A DNA stretch of 64,000 bases from an uncultured Bacillota bacterium (GTDB lineage Bacteria; Bacillota; Clostridia; Oscillospirales; Oscillospiraceae), in assembly GCA_947426945.1 (NCBI GenBank), contig CANEFX010000004.1:55715-119714 (forward strand). Reading direction: 5' to 3'. Every line of letters begins with the position of its first letter. Within the stretch, counting starts at the first letter, position 1. Shown one piece after another: positions 9,352 through 17,347 of the stretch. The notes beneath the pieces were generated by a model that saw nothing but the letters and a program-made list of their open reading frames with translations, did no database searches and was not told the DNA's origin. Position numbers and translations under genes: made by a program.

Positions 9352-10083
9352 TTAACGGCGGAGCAGGTCCAGCCCCGCGCAGTAGACCACATAGGCCCAG
9401 CTCACCGCCCGGTTTTTCAGCCCTCCCCGGCGGCGCGCCTGGGCAAACTGGGACAGGCCCTTGCGCAGATGGGGGGTATTTTTCACCAAAACAGGGACGC
9501 ACCGGCCGGCCAGGAGGGCTCTTCTCAGCTCCGGCAGGGTGAGGGCGGAGACCTCCGCCCGGGTGTAGGCGTTTCCCACCTCATGGCGGGAGTGGGCGTC
9601 GCTCCCCCCTACCGCGGGCAGTTTCCACCGGCCGGCCAGGGCGGCAGCCCTTTCGTTGGCCTGCTTCACCTTGAAGGCGGCCCGGGCGTTGACCCCCTCC
9701 ACCGCGTCGGGCCGAAACTCGAACTCCTCCGGGGCGGCGCTTCGGGACTGATAGGGGTGGGCCAGGACGGCGATCCCGCCATGGCGGTGAATCTCCGCCA
9801 CCGCGGCCGCCCCGTCGGGGAGGCCGTTCTTTCTCAGGGCCTCCAGGTCCAGAGGCCCATTCAGAAACAGGCCGGTGATATGGCCCTGCCCGGTGGACAC
9901 CTCGCAACCCGGGATGAGGAGCACCCCGTTCATCTCCCGGGGGACTGGGGTGCAGAGGTTGTGGTCGGTAATTGCGATTGCATCCAGTTCCGCCGCCTTT
10001 GCCGCCGCCGTCAGCTCCTCCAGGGAGGACAGCCCGTCCGGCGAGGCGGCGGTGTGGACGTGGAGGTCTATCTTACAGGTCAT
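9352..10083 (-). CDS. PHP-domain phosphoesterase
   Basis: A 243-residue PHP hydrolase. Metal ligands are visible in order: DLHVHTAASPDG, ITDHN, the Glu in GCEVS, the His in VLAHPYQS and the pair in GGSDAHS. Free-standing members hydrolyse phosphate mono- or diesters such as histidinol phosphate or nucleotides. The start at 10083 overlaps the stop of the upstream ATP-grasp gene in an ATGA, so translation is coupled. About 40 residues near the C-terminus are very basic. Its position between an ATP-grasp ligase and a deacetylase suggests a shared glycan or peptide modification route, but the substrate is unknown. Confidence 0.85.
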   Translation of the reverse strand: MTCKIDLHVHTAASPDGLSSLEELTAAAKAAELDAIAITDHNLCTPVPREMNGVLLIPGCEVSTGQGHITGLFLNGPLDLEALRKNGLPDGAAAVAEIHRHGGIAVLAHPYQSRSAAPEEFEFRPDAVEGVNARAAFKVKQANERAAALAGRWKLPAVGGSDAHSRHEVGNAYTRAEVSALTLPELRRALLAGRCVPVLVKNTPHLRKGLSQFAQARRRGGLKNRAVSWAYVVYCAGLDLLRR

Positions 10084-11255
10084 GGCTTCTCCTTTTTCAG
10101 CAGGGAGCGGTAATACATCAGCCCCGGCTTCGGGTCGCTCCACTCCCACAGGCCGTCTCTGACGGCGGGATTGAGCAGGTCGGCCAGCGCCCCCAGGGCC
10201 TTTCCCGGCCGGCCCCGCTTCAAATAGCCCACTGCGCTCATCAGATCGGAGGCCCCGAACTGCATTTTCCGGGGCCGGAAGGGGGACACAGGGGGCAGGG
10301 GGCGGGCCCTGTCCGGATTGCCCCGGTTCCAGCTGAGGGTGTGCCACAGCAGGGGCAGCCCGCTGCCCGATATCCGGGTCAGGGGGAAGGTACCCCACAC
10401 CCGGGGGTTGACCTCCAGCAGCCGGGGCGCGCCGTCGGCCCCCTCCTTGAACTCAAACATAGCCAGGCCGGTGTAGCCTGTCTCTCTGACCATCCGGGCG
10501 GCGCAGTCCTCCAGATCAGGCCGGTCAATGCGGACACAGCAGGAGGAGGGCCCCCCCGACACCGGATATTCCCGTACCCTCCGGTGGCACAGGGCGGCGT
10601 ACACCCTGCCCTCCTCCGCCGCCACCGAACATCCCAGCCCTCCTCCAGGCAGGTACTCCTGCACCATAGGGGGGGCGTTGGTGATGCTTTGGAATCGCAC
10701 AAAGGCCTCCGTCCCCTGTCCCGGGGTGCGGGCAATCACGTACCGCCGGGCGGCGGACAGACCGAACTTTTCTCCGCACAGCGGCTTCACCACGCAGGGC
10801 AGGGGCAGGCGTGCAAAAAAGGCGGCGGGGTCCTCCCCCTCTTGGGGGGAAAAGCGCCGGGGGACGGGAATGTCCAGCTTCTCCCCCAGCCGGGCCACGG
10901 TCTCCTTGCTGTTGAAGTCGTCCAGCTGTTCGGGCGCGGGGATGCACAGGCCGCACACCCGGCCGAAGCGCTCCCGCTCCTCCGCCAGGGCAGCCAAGGT
11001 GGCGGCCCCCACCGGAAGCAGGGCGGGGCGCGCTCCCTCCTTCTCCGCCAAACGGGCGCACAGATTCCAAAGCGCGTCCGGCCCCTCCTTCCCGGGCAGG
11101 AGGGCGGTCTCGTCCGCATATTTGGAGGCAAAGCCCAGCGGGGCGGGAACCCCCTCCCATTCGCAGCACACCGTCCGGACCCCGGCCTGGGCCAGATCCC
11201 GGATCAGCGCCAGCGACATGCGGTAGTGTACGTCGGTGATTACGGCAGTCACCAT
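10080..11255 (-). CDS. ATP-grasp ligase
   Basis: A 391-residue ATP-grasp protein. The central lysine segment LPLPCVVKPLCGE, the nucleotide-binding PMVQEYLPGGGLG and the metal-binding LLEVNPRVWG (Glu and Asn ligands) are visible. The N-terminal third resembles a pre-ATP-grasp fold like those in carboxylate-amine ligases. It would join a carboxylate to an amine or thiol through an acyl phosphate. The start at 11255 follows GGGGGGAG closely; an upstream ATG at 11285 has no ribosome site. It heads the operon with PHP and deacetylase genes and is transcribed away from the padR locus. Confidence 0.8.
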   Translation of the reverse strand: MVTAVITDVHYRMSLALIRDLAQAGVRTVCCEWEGVPAPLGFASKYADETALLPGKEGPDALWNLCARLAEKEGARPALLPVGAATLAALAEERERFGRVCGLCIPAPEQLDDFNSKETVARLGEKLDIPVPRRFSPQEGEDPAAFFARLPLPCVVKPLCGEKFGLSAARRYVIARTPGQGTEAFVRFQSITNAPPMVQEYLPGGGLGCSVAAEEGRVYAALCHRRVREYPVSGGPSSCCVRIDRPDLEDCAARMVRETGYTGLAMFEFKEGADGAPRLLEVNPRVWGTFPLTRISGSGLPLLWHTLSWNRGNPDRARPLPPVSPFRPRKMQFGASDLMSAVGYLKRGRPGKALGALADLLNPAVRDGLWEWSDPKPGLMYYRSLLKKEKP

Positions 11256-11318
11256 TCTCCCCCCTTTGCGGTACAAATATAGCATGTTTTTCCACAGATT
11301 GCAACGGGAAGAAAAATC

Positions 11319-11347
11319 TTGACATACCTAGACTATCCAGGTATAAT
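11319..11347 (+). promoter_or_regulatory. Strong promoter of the padR locus with candidate PadR operator
   Basis: TTGACA, 17-bp spacer, TATAAT is a consensus sigma-A promoter. The inverted repeat TACCT-N9-AGGTA (11325-11343) fills the spacer and touches the -10; a further AGGTAATAT follows at 11363. PadR proteins often bind such repeats over their own promoter, so autorepression is likely. Confidence 0.75.
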
Positions 11348-11406
11348 ATACTTAGAGCATCGAGGTAATATCCAGGACGGCCACAGACCGTCCCGGCAGC
11401 AAAAAG

Positions 11407-11497
11407 GGGAATGTCCGCAACGAGGATTTATTCCTGTGTTTTCTCCGCCTTCGGCGGAAAAAACACACGTATAAACTCCGCGCTCAGGACACTCCTG
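11407..11497. mobile_element. MITE copy A (degenerate) in the padR leader
   Basis: An imperfect palindrome with ends GGGAATGTCC and GGACACTCC, a central stem TCCGCC/GGCGGA and flanking GTGTTTT/AAAACAC. It aligns along its whole length with the copy at 30809-30898. An imperfect 8-bp direct repeat (GCAAAAAG / GCAGAAAG) may flank it. It lies between the promoter and start of padR, so the mRNA would carry a long hairpin. Confidence 0.75.
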
Positions 11498-11515
11498 GCA
11501 GAAAGGATGGTCAAT

Positions 11516-11860
11516 ATGAAATTCGACAAGGGCCTGATGGCGGGCAGCGGCACCATGCTGATCCTGTCCCTGCTGGAGGGGAGCGACATGTACGGCTACC
11601 AGATGATTGAGGAGCTCTCCCGGCGGTCCAGCGACCTGTTCCAGATGAAGGAGGGGACCCTGTACCCCATTCTCCACGCTCTGGAGAAGGACAAGTGCCT
11701 GTCCTCCTACCAGCAGGAGGCCCCCACGGGGCGGGTGCGGAAGTACTACAAACTCACCCGGAGGGGGAGGAAGCTGCTGGACGACAAGCGGGCGGAGTGG
11801 GCGGCGTTCCACCAGGGGGTGGAACAGGTGCTGTCGGGCGGTGCCAGCGCCCTGGCGTGA
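11516..11860 (+). CDS. PadR-family transcriptional regulator
   Basis: A 114-residue winged-helix repressor of the short PadR type. The segment LSLLEGSDMYGYQMIEEL, then MKEGTLYPILHALEKD and RKYYKLTRRGRKLL, is the signature of the family. The start at 11516 is chosen because AGAAAGGA lies 8 bp upstream; ATG 11507 overlaps that site. It heads a five-gene operon with two HAAS-domain membrane protein genes, a frequent pairing in Firmicutes in which PadR controls the HAAS gene. Candidate operators overlie its promoter. The ligand or signal is unknown. Confidence 0.92.
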   Translation: MKFDKGLMAGSGTMLILSLLEGSDMYGYQMIEELSRRSSDLFQMKEGTLYPILHALEKDKCLSSYQQEAPTGRVRKYYKLTRRGRKLLDDKRAEWAAFHQGVEQVLSGGASALA

Positions 11861-11870
11861 GGATTTGACC

Positions 11871-12659
11871 ATGAGAGATATTATGGGGATGTACTCCTGG
11901 CTAAACATCGCCACCTCCGGCATCCGATTCGGCCCGGACCAGGACGCGGTGAAGGCGGAGCTGCGGCAGCACATCGAGGACAAAGCCGCCGATCTGATGC
12001 GGATTTTCCCCGACATGGAGGAAAAGGAGGCGGGGAAGCGTGCCCTGGCCGCCATGGGGGACGCCTGGGAGCTGAAAAAGGAGCTGGCCCGGGTCCATAC
12101 CCCCTGGCTGGGCTGGCTGTGGACGGCCAGCCGGATTCTGCTGTGGGCGGTTCTGGCCTGTACTCTGGTATCGGCTCTGAGCGGCACAATGAGCACGGAC
12201 TCGCTGCGGCACCGGTGGGAGGTGGCACAGGAGAGGCAGCAGATGCAGGCGGTGGGCCGGGCCCTGTATGGGGACGGTACCCCCGGCTGGGAGGGAGAAC
12301 AGGCGGCCGTCCTCCAGGTGGACGGGGAGGCCCGGCTGGGCCGGAGTGTGATCTCGGTGTCCAGGGCCGCCCGGTGGCGGGAGCCGGAGGGGGACTGCCT
12401 CTATCTCCGGCTGCGCGTCACCTGGGACCGTCCCTGGGAGACCAACCATATGGCCATCAACTACCTGTGGGCGGAGGACAACCTGGGCAACACCTATGAA
12501 CTGGGCCCTGCCCGGAGCTTTACCAACGGCTGGAACTGGTATCAGCGGGACCTGGCTGTGGACGGCTTCCCCCCGGAGGCGAAGGAGCTGCGCATCCACC
12601 ACAAGCTGCGGGAGGAGCTGGACCTGGCGGTGGATCTGACGAGGGAGGTGCTCCCATGA
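11871..12659 (+). CDS. HAAS-domain (permease prefix) membrane protein, copy 1
   Basis: A 262-residue protein. The N-terminal 75 residues match the HAAS / permease-prefix helical domain (KAELRQHIEDKAADLMRIFP, then ALAAMGDAWELKKELARVH). One membrane helix follows (about 85-108) and then an extracytoplasmic domain of about 150 residues with LWAEDNLGNTYELGPARSF. The start at 11871 is 10 bp downstream of GTGAGGA. It is closely related to the product of 13439-14251, showing tandem duplication of this gene and its neighbour. HAAS domains accompany PadR regulators and may sense or relay envelope signals; function is otherwise unknown. Confidence 0.75.
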   Translation: MRDIMGMYSWLNIATSGIRFGPDQDAVKAELRQHIEDKAADLMRIFPDMEEKEAGKRALAAMGDAWELKKELARVHTPWLGWLWTASRILLWAVLACTLVSALSGTMSTDSLRHRWEVAQERQQMQAVGRALYGDGTPGWEGEQAAVLQVDGEARLGRSVISVSRAARWREPEGDCLYLRLRVTWDRPWETNHMAINYLWAEDNLGNTYELGPARSFTNGWNWYQRDLAVDGFPPEAKELRIHHKLREELDLAVDLTREVLP

Positions 12660-13426
12660 GAATGCCGGATTTTGTGGAGAAGCGGTGGGACCGGATGAGA
12701 AATTGGTGGGACCGCCTGCCCAAGCTGCCCCGGAAATGGCGGATTGTCCGCAATCTGGCGGTGACGGCCCTGGCGGCGGCCCTTATCCCTCCGCTGCTGG
12801 AGTGGCCCTGCCTGGACCCCTACCGGGCCTTTCAGCGGCTGGAGGGAGCCTATCTCCTCACCCCCTCCCGGCCGGTCCTCCAGGTGGAGAGCGGCTGGTG
12901 CACCGGCTTCCTCTCCGAGGGGGACAGCTGGATTACGGTGGGCAGCGTGTCCGAATTTAAAAGCACGGACAGACCCCTGAATCTGGACCGCAACTACGCT
13001 CTGCTGCACCAGATCCTGCCCAAGAAGGGGATTGCAGTCGTACTCCTGCCGGCGAAAAATGAGGACGACGGCGCGGTGATAGCCGTGTGGGGCGGCCCGG
13101 AGGAGGCCGTCTCCGGGACGCTGGAGCTGGACCTGAAGGGCATCAGCGACCCCTTTAACAGAGGGGTCATCCCGGCACTGGAGACCTTCTCCGCCCAGGC
13201 CCGGCGCAGAGAGGACGGCTGGTTCGTCTTCCAGTTTGTCCCCCACGACAACCACCTGAAGGGCACCAGCTGCGCCATGGAAATGCTGCTGTGGGGCGGG
13301 CCGGTGTTTCTGTCAAAGGAGACATGGCAGCAGCCCTACCGCCTCACTCTGACGGACGGCCATGGGAACAAAGTCGCGGAGCAGTCCGGGACCCTGCCTC
13401 CGGACCAGAGGCTGCAAAGATGGTGA
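12656..13426 (+). CDS. Unknown single-pass membrane protein, copy 1
   Basis: A 256-residue protein with a basic, Trp-rich N-terminus and one membrane helix near residues 34-52 (NLAVTALAAALIPPLLEW), then a large outside domain. No family recognised. Its start overlaps the stop of the HAAS gene in ATGA, so the pair is translationally coupled. The topology (basic start, one helix, then mixed beta-type sequence) resembles the 14248-14967 product, which holds the same position in the second pair. Confidence 0.7.
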   Translation: MRMPDFVEKRWDRMRNWWDRLPKLPRKWRIVRNLAVTALAAALIPPLLEWPCLDPYRAFQRLEGAYLLTPSRPVLQVESGWCTGFLSEGDSWITVGSVSEFKSTDRPLNLDRNYALLHQILPKKGIAVVLLPAKNEDDGAVIAVWGGPEEAVSGTLELDLKGISDPFNRGVIPALETFSAQARRREDGWFVFQFVPHDNHLKGTSCAMEMLLWGGPVFLSKETWQQPYRLTLTDGHGNKVAEQSGTLPPDQRLQRW

Positions 13427-13438
13427 AAGGAGAAGGGC

Positions 13439-14251
13439 ATGGATCAGGAAAACTGGCTGGACACGGCGGTGTCCGGCATCCGCTTCGGCCCAGATCGGAG
13501 GGCGGTTCGGGAAGAGCTGGAGGGCCATATTGAGGACAAGGCCACCGATCTGATGCGCATCTTTCCCGATATTCCCGACGGTGAGGCCCGGGAGAGGGCG
13601 CTGGCCGGCATGGGAGACCCGGAAGCGCTGAAAATTTCGCTGGCCCGAGTGCACAAGCCCTGGCTGGGGCGGCTGTGGGTGCTGTCCTGCCTGACGCTGG
13701 TCCCCGCAGCCGCCGTGGCGCTGGTTATGGTGGTCGCGCTGCTCGTCTCCCTTCCGGACTGGGAGGCGCGGGAGGTCATCTTCGGCCGCCGGGACACCGC
13801 CTGGAGCCGGGAGGTTCTGAACAGGAGCCGGCCCGCAACCCCGGACCCCAATACGGTCCGGGTGGACGACTGCCTGCTGACCATGGAGCGGGCCTGGCTG
13901 GTAGAGGGAGACAGCCAGGGGGAGGGCGATACCCTGCAGGTGGAACTGCGCCTGCTCAGTCCCCGCATCTGGGTGGAGGGGCACTATTTCTACACCCGGG
14001 TGTCCGCAGTGGACAGTCTGGGAAACCGCTACGCGGCTGAGGAAGCCTGGGATTGGATAAACCGCCCGAAGCACTGGGTGTCCGGGAGCGGCTCTCCCCC
14101 CGCCCGGTCCGTCCTGCCCCGTCTCTTCACAGAGCGGTACATTCTGCGCGTCGGTGGAGTAGACCGGCAGACGGAGTGGGTGCGGCTGGAGTATGACTGG
14201 ATGGGCCGCAGCTTTTCCATGACAGTGGATTTAAAGGAGGCGGGGATATGA
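13439..14251 (+). CDS. HAAS-domain (permease prefix) membrane protein, copy 2
   Basis: A 270-residue paralogue of the 11871-12659 product. The first 75 residues are nearly collinear (SGIRFGPDRRAVREELEGHI against SGIRFGPDQDAVKAELRQHI; both end in LARVH-PWLG-LW). One membrane helix follows (about 84-108), then an external domain ending in RLEYDWMGRSFSMTVDLKEA. The ribosome site is AAAGGAG. It is coupled by an ATGA overlap to the next gene, as in the first pair. Confidence 0.75.
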   Translation: MDQENWLDTAVSGIRFGPDRRAVREELEGHIEDKATDLMRIFPDIPDGEARERALAGMGDPEALKISLARVHKPWLGRLWVLSCLTLVPAAAVALVMVVALLVSLPDWEAREVIFGRRDTAWSREVLNRSRPATPDPNTVRVDDCLLTMERAWLVEGDSQGEGDTLQVELRLLSPRIWVEGHYFYTRVSAVDSLGNRYAAEEAWDWINRPKHWVSGSGSPPARSVLPRLFTERYILRVGGVDRQTEWVRLEYDWMGRSFSMTVDLKEAGI

Positions 14252-14967
14252 AAAAGCGGAAACGGCCCCGTCTGCGCCGGGGCTGGAAAGTTGTTCTGAA
14301 TTTCACCCTGGCGGCGGTCTTGTTCGTGCTGTTCTGGGGAGTGCTGGACTACCCCCTGAACAGCAAGGTGTGCAACTTCCGACGGGCGGAGCGCATGGAC
14401 TGGGTGGGGCCGTCGGAAATCCAGCGGATCGGCGGCGGCCACTTCGGCGTCGTGGGCACCTATCTGGACCAGGTGGTAATCCAGACAGGGCGGGATAATC
14501 TGGACTACTGGCCCCGGAATCCGGATTCCCCCACCCTGACACCGCTGGACGGGGATATTCTGGCGGTGGACGTGCCGGAAGGGAACGTCCGGGCGGAGTT
14601 GACCCTGGAGCTGAGCTTTTATTATTATCCCGCCCTGGCCGGTCCCGAGGATGTGGGCCCTACGTATCCCAGCCTGGAGCGGGCCGCGCAGGATTATGAC
14701 GGGAAATACCGGGCCGAGTTTTGGCAGAACACCTATACGGTGCAGGGGGAATGCCTGGAAGAGGGCGGCGTGATTTTCCCGGTGTCCGGCCAGGCCGGCC
14801 GGGACCGGAGGCCGCTGCACGAGGCCGCTTCCCGGGAGGGCTATCTGAACCCCGACCTGCTGTGGGCCCAGGCCCGGATGTCGGCCGTATTTTACGGAGA
14901 GAATGGCCAGGAGCTGGGCCGGGCGGAGCTGTCCACTCCGGAAGAGACCGGGAATGCCGCAGGATAA
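14248..14967 (+). CDS. Unknown single-pass membrane protein, copy 2
   Basis: A 239-residue protein with a strongly basic start (MKKRKRPRLRRGWK), a membrane helix at about 15-33 and an external domain containing SFYYYPALAGPEDVGPTYPS. No family recognised. The ATGA overlap with the upstream HAAS gene and the matching topology suggest it is the counterpart of the 12656-13426 product, though sequence similarity is weak. Last gene of the padR operon; a terminator follows. Confidence 0.7.
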   Translation: MKKRKRPRLRRGWKVVLNFTLAAVLFVLFWGVLDYPLNSKVCNFRRAERMDWVGPSEIQRIGGGHFGVVGTYLDQVVIQTGRDNLDYWPRNPDSPTLTPLDGDILAVDVPEGNVRAELTLELSFYYYPALAGPEDVGPTYPSLERAAQDYDGKYRAEFWQNTYTVQGECLEEGGVIFPVSGQAGRDRRPLHEAASREGYLNPDLLWAQARMSAVFYGENGQELGRAELSTPEETGNAAG

Positions 14968-14979
14968 TATTTTAAAGAA

Positions 14980-15009
14980 GGGGACGCCGGACAGACCGGC
15001 GTCCCCTTT
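14980..15009 (+). terminator. Terminator of the padR operon
   Basis: GGGGACGCCGG and its complement with a short loop, then TTT. It also lies just past the 3' end of the leftward pdaB fragment. Confidence 0.8.
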
Positions 15010-15028
15010 GCGTCAGACGATGGATATC

Positions 15029-15262
15029 TTACGCCGGGCACTGCCGGCCGGTGTGGTCGATGGTGTATGCCCCGGTGAGAATGATCTGGGAGATGGGCAC
15101 GAAGGTATACCCCTCCTGAAGCAGCGTTTGAATAATGGTGGGCAGAGCCTCCGGGGTGTGGAGGGCGGCGTTGTGGAACAGAACGATGGAGCCGGGCTGG
15201 ACCTTGCCTGTCACCCGTTTGGTAATCTCGCCCGCGGACAGGTCTTTCCAGTCCAGACTGTC
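15029..15262 (-). pseudogene. pdaB: 3' part of a split pdaB-type sporulation deacetylase gene (codons 182-258)
   Basis: Encodes DSLDWKDLSAGEITKRVTGK and the motif GSIVLFHN, the C-terminal fifth of a PdaB-type polysaccharide deacetylase, with a native stop at 15029. It has no start, ribosome site or promoter of its own; the frame runs a few codons into unrelated element DNA. The missing 181 codons lie at 44560-45102 on the same strand. Joining at the shared GA gives the family motif WDVDSLDW without a gap. This half carries the presumed catalytic histidine of the last motif, so the separated halves should be inactive. Confidence 0.9.
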
Positions 15263-15282
15263 ACTGAACGTAACAGAGGAAA
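15247..15282. other. Attachment site (left junction) of the integrative element
   Basis: The attB-derived arm TCCAGTCCAGACTG (15247-15260) meets core TC (15261-15262; GA on the pdaB strand) and the element arm ACTGAACGTAACAGAGGAAA (15263-15282). See the right junction for symmetry. Confidence 0.85.
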
Positions 15283-15333
15283 GCGGCGGTGTTTCCTGCG
15301 GGCACACGAATCCGGGAGGAGAGCAGCCGGGCT

Positions 15334-15367
15334 GGCCGAAATGCCGGCAACGGCCGGTAATTCGGCC
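15334..15367 (-). terminator. Hairpin after the first gntR gene
   Basis: GGCCGAA-N-T-N-CCGG pairs with CCGG-N-A-N-TTCGGCC. It lies 16 bp past the stop of the leftward regulator. There is no long T run, so termination strength is uncertain. Confidence 0.5.
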
Positions 15368-15383
15368 TGTGCCTCACATCTGT

Positions 15384-16076
15384 TTACTGCTGCAGCAGAT
15401 CGATCGTATGCTGGATATGGGCCAGCATAATTGCTTTGGCTTTTTCCCCGTCCCGCGCCCGAAGCGCCCGGATAATTTCCCCATGGTCCAAAATACTGTC
15501 ATGTATGGTATGGCTGTAAAGCACATCCTGAAACGTCACGCTCATCAGCTCAAGGGTCGTATTGAACGCGATATTTGTAAGCTGCTCCAGAAACGCATTT
15601 TTAGACTTCTGCGTATAAAGCCGGTGCATCTCAAATTCTCCTCCGGTACTGCCTCTCTCCTGAAATTTCCTGCACATCTCCCGATAGGCGTTTTCCAGCT
15701 CCTCCAGGTCCTGATCGGAGGCGTTTATCGCAGCCAGCTCTACCGCTTTACACTCCAGGGACTGTCTAGTTTGATAAATTTCCACCAAAGAATAGCGCTC
15801 CAGGTTTTTGGACAACCGTTCATTGCGGGAGAAATCGACCTGATTAGGCATCGCCCGCAAAAACCGCCCCTTTCCCTGGCGTGCGTTTATCAGCCCGCGC
15901 TCTTCCAGTACGTGAAACGCCTCCCGCAGTACGCTTTTGCTGATATTCCACCGCTCTACCAGTTCCCGTTCCGAGGGAAATTGCTGCCCAACCTTAACCT
16001 CCTGCCGGTCTATGATGCCGTATAGTTCGTTCACGACCTCTTCATACAGCAATTTTTTCCTGATTGTTGTAGGCAT
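15384..16076 (-). CDS. GntR-family regulator, FadR/FCD type (regulator 1)
   Basis: A 230-residue repressor-type protein. The winged helix covers residues about 10-75 (FPSERELVERWNISKSVLRE, then RQGKGRFLRAMP), followed by the all-helical FCD ligand domain with a likely metal-binding His set (HRLY, HTIHDSILDHGEI, HIQH). It is closely related to regulator 2 at 26133 over its length (both share VLREAFHVLE and RQGKGRFLR). It has its own promoter at 16134-16162. It lies at the end of the peptidase/oligopeptide operon, so it probably senses a product of that pathway. Confidence 0.9.
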   Translation of the reverse strand: MPTTIRKKLLYEEVVNELYGIIDRQEVKVGQQFPSERELVERWNISKSVLREAFHVLEERGLINARQGKGRFLRAMPNQVDFSRNERLSKNLERYSLVEIYQTRQSLECKAVELAAINASDQDLEELENAYREMCRKFQERGSTGGEFEMHRLYTQKSKNAFLEQLTNIAFNTTLELMSVTFQDVLYSHTIHDSILDHGEIIRALRARDGEKAKAIMLAHIQHTIDLLQQ

Positions 16077-16133
16077 ACAATTCCTCCCTGCTCAGTTTGA
16101 TTACAAAAAGCCTGCCGAGCCCCTAACAAAACG

Positions 16134-16162
16134 ATTATATTATGTTTCGGCTAAATTTGCAA
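16134..16162 (-). promoter_or_regulatory. Promoter of regulator 1
   Basis: Leftward TTGCAA, 17-bp spacer, TATAAT, followed by GGGAGG before the ATG at 16076. Confidence 0.75.
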
Positions 16163-16175
16163 CCGTTTCCCCCGT

Positions 16176-17339
16176 TTACCACCATTTCCGCTGAGAATGA
16201 TTCAGATTTTCAAAGCCCGTACGGGTGACCAGAATCTCATCTTCGATCCGACAGCCCCCCACTCCGGTTTGATAGAGTCCAGGCTCCACCGTAATTACCA
16301 TTCCAGGAACCAGCGGCGTTTTATCGTATTTTGCCAGAACAGGCGGTTCATCTGTCCCCAATCCAATGGCATGCCCCAGATAGGTGGCAGGACCGTTATA
16401 AGCCCGGGTGTGGTTGCTGGTAAAACCCCTGGCGCAGGCAATCTCCCCGGTAATCTGCTCCAGGCTTTCCGCCGTAACGCCCGGACGCATCGCCGCGACA
16501 GACTTCTCAAACATTTCCAGCGCGGTGTCCAAAATCTCGATCTGACGCCTGGATGCTGTGCCGGCCACCGTAGAGCGGCAGATATCGATCATATAACCCT
16601 GGTATTTTCCGTTGATCTCCATATGCACCATGTCGCCGTCTTCAATCACTTTGTCTGACGCAGGTTCCAGATCGTACGCCGTTTCCGACCTCCATCCGGA
16701 TTGACAGGTCGCAAAGGCTCCGCTCACGCCCCGCCTGGTCAACTCCGATGTAATAAACTGATAGACCTGCCGTTCCGTGAGACCGGGACGGAGGTAATCC
16801 CTGAGCATATCGGATACCTCATCCCCGATTCCGGCTCCTCTTCTTAAAAGCTCCAGCTCATACGGGCTTTTTGACGCGCGAAGATTCATGACAATGTCGT
16901 CCGCGCGGTAAAATCTGGCCTGATAGAGCTCCGCTTTCAAATCCTCATACAGCTCCACAGACAGGATATCCATACCGACAATGCCGATATCGCGCTGCGC
17001 CAGGCCGTATCGCCTCACCGCGCGTCCGATTTCCTCCGGTACGTTGTCATGGTAAGTCACGTCCGACACATAGAGCTCCCGCTCGTAAAACGGCGTGCTG
17101 GTGACCAGGCAGGGGTCCTGGTCCACAGGCAGCACCATAGCGGAATATCCCCTGCCCCGAAATCCGAATCTTCTGGGGTGCCCCGGCATCATGGGCTGAT
17201 GCCCGGTCAGATACAGCAGGTCGCCCACCCTTCTCGGGGCCAGCGCAAAAATAATCAGGCAGGAGTAGCCCCTTCCCGCCGCCTCCAGCTGAGCGCGGCG
17301 GATTCTGTTTTCATATTCCTGCATCAAGCGTTGATCCAT
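16176..17339 (-). CDS. M24 family peptidase (Xaa-Pro dipeptidase / creatinase-like)
   Basis: A 387-residue pita-bread metallopeptidase: a creatinase-type N-terminal domain, then the M24 domain from about residue 160. Ligand motifs: GYMIDICRS (Asp), LGHAIGLGTDEPP (His), ITVEPGLY (Glu) and IEDEILVT (Glu). The usual first Asp appears as Glu in HMEINGKYQGY. It would remove N-terminal residues before proline, or act on a related amide. The start at 17339 lies 8 bp after the amidohydrolase stop, with its GGGGG ribosome site inside that gene. Last gene of the eight-gene operon starting at 25875. Confidence 0.85.
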   Translation of the reverse strand: MDQRLMQEYENRIRRAQLEAAGRGYSCLIIFALAPRRVGDLLYLTGHQPMMPGHPRRFGFRGRGYSAMVLPVDQDPCLVTSTPFYERELYVSDVTYHDNVPEEIGRAVRRYGLAQRDIGIVGMDILSVELYEDLKAELYQARFYRADDIVMNLRASKSPYELELLRRGAGIGDEVSDMLRDYLRPGLTERQVYQFITSELTRRGVSGAFATCQSGWRSETAYDLEPASDKVIEDGDMVHMEINGKYQGYMIDICRSTVAGTASRRQIEILDTALEMFEKSVAAMRPGVTAESLEQITGEIACARGFTSNHTRAYNGPATYLGHAIGLGTDEPPVLAKYDKTPLVPGMVITVEPGLYQTGVGGCRIEDEILVTRTGFENLNHSQRKWW

Positions 17340-17347
17340 ATTTCTTT

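Noticed and set aside
15029..15307. A free-standing small deacetylase gene starting with an ATG at 15307
   Set aside because: The first 15 codons lie in element DNA, have no ribosome site and no family similarity; the real coding part begins at the att core.
16608..16640. M24 first metal ligand Asp replaced by Glu as evidence of inactivity
   Set aside because: Glu can still bind metal and all other ligands are present, so I list it only as an oddity of the gene.
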